Source of the DNA: Flagellimonas abyssi
GTDB lineage: Bacteria; Bacteroidota; Bacteroidia; Flavobacteriales; Flavobacteriaceae
Reading direction: 5' to 3'
Assembly (NCBI RefSeq): GCF_019457905.1
Contig: NZ_JAHZSV010000002.1
Coordinates: 18,231 to 82,230, forward strand
DNA: 64,000 nt
Each line of letters begins with the position of its first letter. Position 1 is the stretch's first letter. A program made the position numbers and the translations under genes. Of this stretch, positions 58,459 through 64,000 are shown in pieces. The notes beneath the pieces are model-generated. The model made no database searches and was not told where the DNA came from. It saw only the letters and a program-made list of their open reading frames with translations.

Positions 58459-60069
58459 TCACTTAGCTATCAAAGCCAAGAATTCCTTGTCGTGTTGTGG
58501 TTTAACTTCACATGTATTATCAAAAAACATGGTAGCTGTATTCTTGGGATTGTATTCCGGCCATTGTGGTAATCCGTCATGATTAGGATTTCCTTTTTTG
58601 GCAAAGTTGATCCACGCACTACTCATTTTATCCGCCAAAACATGGGCTTCTTGACCGCCCCCGGTCATTTGTCTCGCCCGTTCCACATTATCGAAAACAA
58701 ATGGCAGTTCCATACAGTGAAGCGCCTTGTACTTCCCATCAAAAACAGGGGATTGCCATGTAAACATAAACATATACACCGGAGCACCATTATCCAATTG
58801 CGACTTTTTGTTGGCTTGGAAAACGGCCCCAGGTCTGAAGGTAGCGTCGATATCCAGAAGGTCTGAAGGTCTTGTGTCGTTTGGATAGGCTTTTTTGACT
58901 GCTGCTATATAAGCATCTGCCTTTTCCTGGTATGTTTCTTTGATATGTGCCATCACTTTTTCTTCAGATGCGTTAAAAAAGCGACCATTCATAAATGGGG
59001 TAAATTCATTTTTGGTAGTTCCCACCATCAAAGGAATATCTTTGGAAAGTTCGAATGCCTCATCGGACATCAAATCGTGAGGAAGTACAGTGCCGTCCAT
59101 GCTTGGCCCCCAATTGAGGCTCATTCCCACGGGAACAATACCCTCTGCCTTCATTTGTTTGGCCACTGTTTGCAATGCTGCGCTCCCCGCTGCACTCAAT
59201 TTATCAAATGGAATAGTCTGTAGACTATCCACTTGGTCCTCCGATAGTGAAAGTTCTTTTAGTACCTCGGCTGCAATGGCTCTTGTTGTTTCTTTTTTGG
59301 AAAGACTTCCCCTAAAGGAGCCACTTTGGTTAATTGCCTTATGAAACAATCCTTTGGCCTTTGGCATGGCCATAAGTGTATTGACCTTGGCCCCACCCCC
59401 GGACTGACCGAAAATGGTTACATTGTTGGGGTCTCCCCCAAAATTGGTGATGTTACTCTTTACCCAGTCCAAGGCAGCTACAATATCCAACATACTATTA
59501 TTGGGTGTATGTTTGTAATTGTCACCATAGGCGGAAAGATCTAAAAAGCCCAAAATATTCAATCTATGATTGATAGAAACCACGACCACATCACCTTTGG
59601 CGCTCAAATTTTCCCCATGGTATGATGGGAGTTCTTGACTTGAGCCTGCGGTAAATCCGCCTCCGTGAATCCAAAAAAGTACGGGTCTTTTTTTACCATC
59701 ATCAATACTAGGTGTCCAAACATTAAGCCGAAGACAATCTTCACTCGTGTATCCCCAATCATGATCGAAAACGAATTCTGATTCATCTTGCACATGTGTG
59801 GTAGGTGTCATCAACGGAGCTACCGGGCCATACATAGTGGAACTCCTGACTCCATCCCAAGGTGCTACTTTTTTTGCAGGCATAAATCGCTCTGCTGTCG
59901 CGTAGGGAATCCCTTTATAAGTGTATATTCCATTTTGAATAAATCCGCGGACTTTTCCGGATTCGGTATCGGTAACGGCCACATCTGCTCCGGTTACAAC
60001 TTCGGTTTGTGCCATTGCAATTTGCCCAATAAGGCAGACCCCAATTAGTAACATTAATCTTGTTTTCAT
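58459..60069 (-). CDS. Type-B carboxylesterase, secreted
   Basis: A 536-residue alpha/beta hydrolase of the carboxylesterase type-B family. The leader is MKTRLMLLIGVCLIGQIAMA; the oxyanion segment is LFWIHGGGFTAGSSQ and the nucleophile elbow is FGQSGGGAKV, with Gln where many relatives have Glu before the Ser, as is common in Bacteroidota. The Glu and His of the triad should be within GTTKNEFTPF and ALHCMELPFVF. Its gene precedes the rhamnosidase gene by 31 nt, suggesting that it removes acetyl or other ester groups from the same glycan. Confidence 0.9.
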   Translation of the reverse strand: MKTRLMLLIGVCLIGQIAMAQTEVVTGADVAVTDTESGKVRGFIQNGIYTYKGIPYATAERFMPAKKVAPWDGVRSSTMYGPVAPLMTPTTHVQDESEFVFDHDWGYTSEDCLRLNVWTPSIDDGKKRPVLFWIHGGGFTAGSSQELPSYHGENLSAKGDVVVVSINHRLNILGFLDLSAYGDNYKHTPNNSMLDIVAALDWVKSNITNFGGDPNNVTIFGQSGGGAKVNTLMAMPKAKGLFHKAINQSGSFRGSLSKKETTRAIAAEVLKELSLSEDQVDSLQTIPFDKLSAAGSAALQTVAKQMKAEGIVPVGMSLNWGPSMDGTVLPHDLMSDEAFELSKDIPLMVGTTKNEFTPFMNGRFFNASEEKVMAHIKETYQEKADAYIAAVKKAYPNDTRPSDLLDIDATFRPGAVFQANKKSQLDNGAPVYMFMFTWQSPVFDGKYKALHCMELPFVFDNVERARQMTGGGQEAHVLADKMSSAWINFAKKGNPNHDGLPQWPEYNPKNTATMFFDNTCEVKPQHDKEFLALIAK

Positions 60070-60804
60070 TTTTATGTGCTTAAATTATGTTCGTTCCTTA
60101 TGGGCAATCTTTGTTGACTAAAGAGATTGCTATCCCTTAAATATACAATCCTGTCCCAAAAAACCACTCATTGTTGGCTAGGATTCCTTCAAAATCAGTT
60201 TTGCCATAGAAGCTGGATTCCCTCTTACTTACATTTTTTCAAGGATATCGGCTAGAATCCCGATTTCTTGTTTTGTAGCTATCTCTTTAATTTATAGACA
60301 CACGGAGCCCTATTTTGAGCTCCGGTATATTTTTGCCCTAACGTTCCAGAACATTCAGTCCCAATATCTTTTTCTGAAAACTTTTCATGGGAAACTCCTT
60401 GTCATAAAACAGCCTCGTAAAGCTCCTTGACCTTATTAAAGCGATTCAACGGCATGTATATGACATCCCTATTCTTGAACAGGAGCCGGGCCTCCTACAT
60501 AATATAATGTTGTTGGCAAGTCCTCAAATTAATTCGTTTTTAAACTACCATATTTAATAAGACAGAACCAAAATCAAAAGTATGACTCCCATCTAATCGC
60601 TTATTTTTTTGTTACAAGTCTGGTTCTTGGTCCTTTTGGCAATCTTACTTAACAGTACAGAACACTTAAAAGAAAATAGTCTGGTAAATTTACGGGTGAA
60701 AGTAATCTGAGGGATATCGGAAGCATTGGTAGAACTATCAAAGTCGAGCCTCTATAAAATGAACACTGGTCATAAACAAGCCAAAACGTTCAAAACATAA
60801 ACAC
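60070..60804. other. Long intergenic region with possible coding remnant
   Basis: No intact gene is supported in this 735-bp stretch between divergent genes. On the minus strand at about 60495-60279 a frame reads EARLLFKNRDVIYMPLNRFNKV and KELYEAVL, then a TGA, then goes on for another 45 codons; it looks protein-like but I cannot assign it. An imperfect hairpin CGGAGC/GCTCCG (60303-60324) lies inside. Both flanking promoters should be at the two ends; TATATTTA at 60145-60138 on the minus strand is a candidate -7 element for the esterase. Confidence 0.35.
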
Positions 60805-61635
60805 ATGCCACAATCTAAATTGAAAAGGCCAACAGCAATCATCCTACTAATTATATTGTTTAATTGGAGCTGTGCCATAAAGCCAAAAGAGGTTGCGAAC
60901 ATTTCAAAAAAAAAGGAAGGAGATATGTTAGGGCAAATGAACAATGTTTTTATTCCCTCTTATATCGATACTTGTAACACTGGCATGGGCAAGGAGCTCA
61001 AACTACTGATTATAGGGAACAGCCTTTCCTATCATGGAATAGCGCCCGGGATTGGATGGTACCACAATAGCGGAATGGCCGCTTCCGAAAAGGAAAACGA
61101 CTATGCCCATCAACTATTTCAATCTATTCAGGTAAAACGTCCCAATCATAAGGTCTGCATGAGGATATCCAACTTTGCCACGTTTGAAAGGGAGCCCAAG
61201 GGTTGGAATGCTCAGACAGTAAAGGAACTCCAAGACTATAACCCGGATATTGTGGTTTTTCAATTAGGCGAAAATGTGGATGGGGAAAATGCTTCGGTAT
61301 TGGCACTCTTCGGAAAACAATATATCAACCTGATTGATTCGTTCAAATCGGACAATCAGAGACATATTGTCGCTACCACTCCTTTTTTTCCATCACTGGA
61401 GAAAAACAAAATAATACAGCAGGCGGCCATAGCAACGGGTATTCATTTGGTCGACCTTTCCCATTTAACATTGATCGATCCCGAGAACTATGCAAAAAAT
61501 GAAACTGATTATCCAGGAGAGAAAAATGATTGGAAGGTAGATGGGATAGGAATCCATCCTGGGGATAAGGGAATGCAAAACATTGCTAATCTTTTGTTTA
61601 TTTCAATACAACCGTTTTTGGATTCAAAAAATTAA
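60805..61635 (+). CDS. SGNH/GDSL-like hydrolase, exported
   Basis: A 276-residue protein with a hydrophobic leader (AIILLIILFNWSC) that may be a lipoprotein signal, although the lipobox is atypical. Block I is GNSLSYHG, a GNSL variant of GDSL; LGENVD holds the block III Asn, and DGIGIHPGDKGMQNIA is block V with the catalytic Asp and His. In polysaccharide loci, proteins of this type often remove acetyl groups from pectin or hemicellulose. It stands just upstream of the GntR regulator gene, in the same direction. Confidence 0.82.
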   Translation: MPQSKLKRPTAIILLIILFNWSCAIKPKEVANISKKKEGDMLGQMNNVFIPSYIDTCNTGMGKELKLLIIGNSLSYHGIAPGIGWYHNSGMAASEKENDYAHQLFQSIQVKRPNHKVCMRISNFATFEREPKGWNAQTVKELQDYNPDIVVFQLGENVDGENASVLALFGKQYINLIDSFKSDNQRHIVATTPFFPSLEKNKIIQQAAIATGIHLVDLSHLTLIDPENYAKNETDYPGEKNDWKVDGIGIHPGDKGMQNIANLLFISIQPFLDSKN

Positions 61636-61767
61636 TTGTTCAGCCATATTTTTTGACTAAAATAAGTATTTTACGAATCCAAAGTCTAATGAACACAAAG
61701 TTTGCCATCACTCTCAAAGTCGATATAAAAACGTTGCAATTAACCTTAAATTCCCCCTAGAATACCG

Positions 61768-62823
61768 ATGACATCCAAAAAAGTATTGAGTTACATAGAG
61801 GTAAAACAGAACTCTAAAATCCCCAAGTACAAACAAATCGTAAATTCCATTTTAACGAACATTGCCAACGGGAACTTTAGTGTGAACGACCGGATTCCCT
61901 CTATCAATGAGTTGAGCGAAGAATTTTATCTTTCGCGGGATACTGTAGAAAAAGCCTATAACCTGCTAAAGAGCAAAAAAGTGATTTCCTCTATCCCAGG
62001 TAAGGGCTCCTATATTTCAAGTACAGAACTTGTATCCAAGATCAACGTTTTCTTTCTCATCAACAAATTGAGTTCCTATAAGCTCAAAGTCTATCAATCG
62101 TTCATCGATAGGATGGGCGACCAAGCCCATATTGACCTTAATGTATACCATTGCGATGAAACGATGTTCCTAAACCTTCTGGACAAAAATATTGACGCTT
62201 ATGATTATTTTGTGATCATGCCGCATTTTAAGACGGATGACCTAAAGCATGTAAGTTTTACGGAAAAAACACTCGAAGCTGTCAATAAAATTCCGGACAA
62301 TAAATTGATCATAATGGACAACATCAAGTCCAACCCCAAGGAAAATGCTGCAAAAATATATCAAAACTTTCAAGAAGATCTTTTTGACGCCCTTGTGGAT
62401 GGCCTTGAAATCATCCAGAAATATGAAAACCTGATTCTTATCTATCCCGAGAATTCACTTTACCCCTACCCTATGAGGATTACCAGGGGCTTTAAACAAT
62501 TCTGTGTTCAATATGGATTTGAATACGAGATAATCAATGAGGTCTATGAGGATATGGAACTTAAAGCCGGGGACCTATATATTTCCATTGAAGAGTCGGA
62601 CTTGGTGAGCCTGATCAAATTAGTCCGTAAAAGCTCGTTGGAAATGGGCAAGGATGTTGGTATCATCTGCTATAACGACACACCCCTTAAAGAACTTTTG
62701 GGCATCACGGCAGTTTCAACCGACTTCGCTAGAATGGGAGAGACCGCAGCAGACATGATTTTGGAAAATAAATTTGAAAGCGTAAAAAACCCTTTCTTTT
62801 TTATAAACAGAAAGTCCACTTAA
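61768..62823 (+). CDS. GntR-type regulator with LacI-like sensor domain
   Basis: A 351-residue regulator: an N-terminal GntR winged helix (KYKQIVNSILTNIANGNFSVNDRIPSINELSEEFYLSRDTVEKAYNLL) joined to a C-terminal periplasmic-binding-like domain (INVFFLINKLSSYKLKVYQSF ... GIICYNDTPLKELLGITAVSTDFARMGETAADMIL). This fusion is used in Bacteroidota for sugar control, for example the fucose regulator of Bacteroides. It probably senses a monosaccharide or its phosphate released by the neighbouring enzymes, giving this region a second regulator besides the ECF/FecR pair. Operator sites were not found. Confidence 0.92.
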   Translation: MTSKKVLSYIEVKQNSKIPKYKQIVNSILTNIANGNFSVNDRIPSINELSEEFYLSRDTVEKAYNLLKSKKVISSIPGKGSYISSTELVSKINVFFLINKLSSYKLKVYQSFIDRMGDQAHIDLNVYHCDETMFLNLLDKNIDAYDYFVIMPHFKTDDLKHVSFTEKTLEAVNKIPDNKLIIMDNIKSNPKENAAKIYQNFQEDLFDALVDGLEIIQKYENLILIYPENSLYPYPMRITRGFKQFCVQYGFEYEIINEVYEDMELKAGDLYISIEESDLVSLIKLVRKSSLEMGKDVGIICYNDTPLKELLGITAVSTDFARMGETAADMILENKFESVKNPFFFINRKST

Positions 62824-62902
62824 TCATCTTATTGTGATGCTTATTTACGGCCAGAAACCAGAAAATGAACAAATCAGAATAATTTAATCCAGCAACATAA
62901 AA

Positions 62903-63922
62903 ATGAAACAACACAAACTTCCGCTGATGGCAACATTCCTGTCTTTGGGCATGTTGACCCTGGCCTGTAAAGACAAAAATCAAGATGACAAAGAACCTGT
63001 GATCCAGACCAAAAAGGTCACAGAACCACAAACCTGGGCCGAGAGACTTGGTTGGCCGGCAGGGAAAAAGGTTTTGGTGCTTCATGCAGATGATATTGGC
63101 ATGTGCCCAGAAGCGAACCATTCGGTAAAACCCATGCTTACCGAAGGCCAAATCCAATCGGCCGCAGTTATGATTCCTTGTCCCAATTCACAGGAGTTTA
63201 TGCACTGGGTCCAAGGAGAGCCAAAATTGGACATTGGTCTGCACCTCACCCTAACAAGCGAATGGGAAACACATAGATGGGGTCCAGTAAGTCCTAAAGA
63301 TTCCGTTAAAGGTTTAATGGACGAGACCGGTAACTTTTGGCGTTCCGTACCAGAAGTAGTGGAACATGCGACCGCCAAAGAAGTTGAAACCGAGATTCGG
63401 GCACAGATTGAAAAATCCATCGAATGGGGGCATAGGCCAACCCACATAGATACCCATATGGGAACTTTATATGCCGATAAAGGTTACACCGAAGCCTTTC
63501 TGAGGCTGGCCATGGAGTATGGGATTCCTGCCAATGCCATTGACCTTACACAACCTAAAGTTGCCCAACATTTTAGAAATATGGGCTACCCAATTGACGA
63601 CCAAATGATTCAATTGATCAAGGATTATGATTTACCCAAACTTGATTTCTTCGGATATGTTCCCAGTGCCTCAACCTACGAAGAAAAAATAGAGGCGTTC
63701 AAACAAACGATTCTTTCCTTTCCTAGCGGGCTTACCGAAATCATTTTTCATCCATCTGAACCTACGGAAAACCTAAAGAACATTACGGACTCTTGGCAAC
63801 AACGGGGTTGGGAAGCCGAAATGTTCGCTGATCCAGCTGTGGTAGAGTTTTTGGAAGAAGAAGACATCATCTTTACCAACTGGAAAGAAATCATGCAACG
63901 TTTTGAGAAGATGGACAAGTAA
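62903..63922 (+). CDS. ChbG/YdjC-like carbohydrate deacetylase lipoprotein
   Basis: A 339-residue protein of the YdjC/ChbG family. The metal-binding motifs are LHADDIGMCPEAN, the THIDTHMG segment and EIIFHPSEP. Family members remove acetyl groups from N-acetylated oligosaccharides in the cytoplasm, but here a leader ending LTLACKDKN predicts a lipoprotein, and about 25 residues of charged linker follow. It is 79 nt downstream of the GntR gene and may be in its operon. A strong hairpin follows the stop. Confidence 0.9.
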   Translation: MKQHKLPLMATFLSLGMLTLACKDKNQDDKEPVIQTKKVTEPQTWAERLGWPAGKKVLVLHADDIGMCPEANHSVKPMLTEGQIQSAAVMIPCPNSQEFMHWVQGEPKLDIGLHLTLTSEWETHRWGPVSPKDSVKGLMDETGNFWRSVPEVVEHATAKEVETEIRAQIEKSIEWGHRPTHIDTHMGTLYADKGYTEAFLRLAMEYGIPANAIDLTQPKVAQHFRNMGYPIDDQMIQLIKDYDLPKLDFFGYVPSASTYEEKIEAFKQTILSFPSGLTEIIFHPSEPTENLKNITDSWQQRGWEAEMFADPAVVEFLEEEDIIFTNWKEIMQRFEKMDK

Positions 63923-63967
63923 GTTCCTCTGAATATTATTTATAAAAAAGGCACCCTTAGGGCACTA

Positions 63968-63991
63968 GTGGTCGGAAGAAATTCCGGCCAC
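63968..63991 (+). terminator. Rho-independent terminator after the ChbG-like gene
   Basis: GTGGTCGGAA pairs with TTCCGGCCAC (one G-U pair) around a GAAA tetraloop and is followed by TTTAAGTTT. It lies 46 nt past the stop codon. Confidence 0.75.
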
Positions 63992-64000
63992 TTTAAGTTT

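Noticed and set aside
60303..60324. CGGAGC/GCTCCG hairpin as a terminator
   Set aside because: The T-rich side is on the plus strand, but no plus-strand gene ends upstream of it.
1..64000. tRNA, rRNA, CRISPR, insertion sequence or prophage
   Set aside because: I found no cloverleaf-like intergenic sequence, spaced direct repeats, transposase, integrase or phage structural gene.

Overview
The window looks like the chromosome of a marine Flavobacteriaceae bacterium (Bacteroidota), possibly close to Muricauda/Flagellimonas or Maribacter; the genus is an inference. Supporting features are a SusC/SusD pair with an ECF sigma factor and FecR-type anti-sigma factor, several TAnnTTTG-type promoters, many lipoproteins, a sulfatase with its own formylglycine-generating enzyme, and a MoxR/DUF58/BatA operon. 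I found no tRNA, rRNA, CRISPR array, insertion sequence or integrase.

Layout. 1-2104: 5' part of a large secreted DUF11-type surface protein, cut by the window edge. 2329-10119: minus-strand operon DUF4159 - MoxR ATPase - DUF58 - BatA-like - DUF4175-like - membrane protein, ending in a hairpin. 10206-13190: TldE/TldD-like peptidase pair; the TldD-like partner has a twin-arginine leader. 13554-14969: cardiolipin synthase. 14964-24173: stress cluster with D-lactate dehydrogenase, three tandem-domain UspA proteins, two small unknown proteins, a TerB-like protein, CbpA/CbpM, a PAS histidine kinase, and a response regulator whose output is a Crp/Fnr module. 24351-27232: uracil phosphoribosyltransferase, a beta-CASP RNA-processing hydrolase, and an ATP-cone/Mrr-type nuclease. 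27310-33116: tripartite RND efflux pump. 33401-36197: lipoprotein sulfatase plus lipoprotein formylglycine-generating enzyme. 36198-40156: YbbP/YbbA-like ABC system divergent from a TesA-like SGNH lipoprotein. 40179-41612: SLC13/DASS transporter. 41696-63922: polysaccharide-utilisation region with ECF sigma, FecR, STN-SusC, SusD, PIG-L deacetylase, FucP-like MFS, ROK kinase, PL26-like lyase, a frameshifted GH78 alpha-L-rhamnosidase, a type-B carboxylesterase, an SGNH hydrolase, a GntR regulator and a ChbG/YdjC-like deacetylase.

The strongest unannotated signal is in the stress cluster. Seven of its upstream regions carry one dyad TGAY-N4-RTCA, and in each the dyad centre lies 28.5-29.5 bp upstream of the first base of a TAnnTTTG-like -7 element. 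This is class-II Crp/Fnr activator geometry. The likely factor is the REC-cNMP-HTH regulator encoded in the middle of the cluster; its recognition helix keeps the Glu-x3-Arg pair used by Crp and Fnr to read TGA half-sites. The sites also help settle several start codons.

The carbohydrate region points to a rhamnose-containing, probably acetylated glycan (rhamnogalacturonan-like). SusC with its STN domain would signal through FecR to the sigma factor. The lyase and rhamnosidase would depolymerise, the esterases and deacetylases would remove substituents, and the MFS transporter and ROK kinase would take up and phosphorylate a sugar. The GH78 gene needs two frameshift corrections to be read as one protein, so it is either a pseudogene or carries sequence errors.
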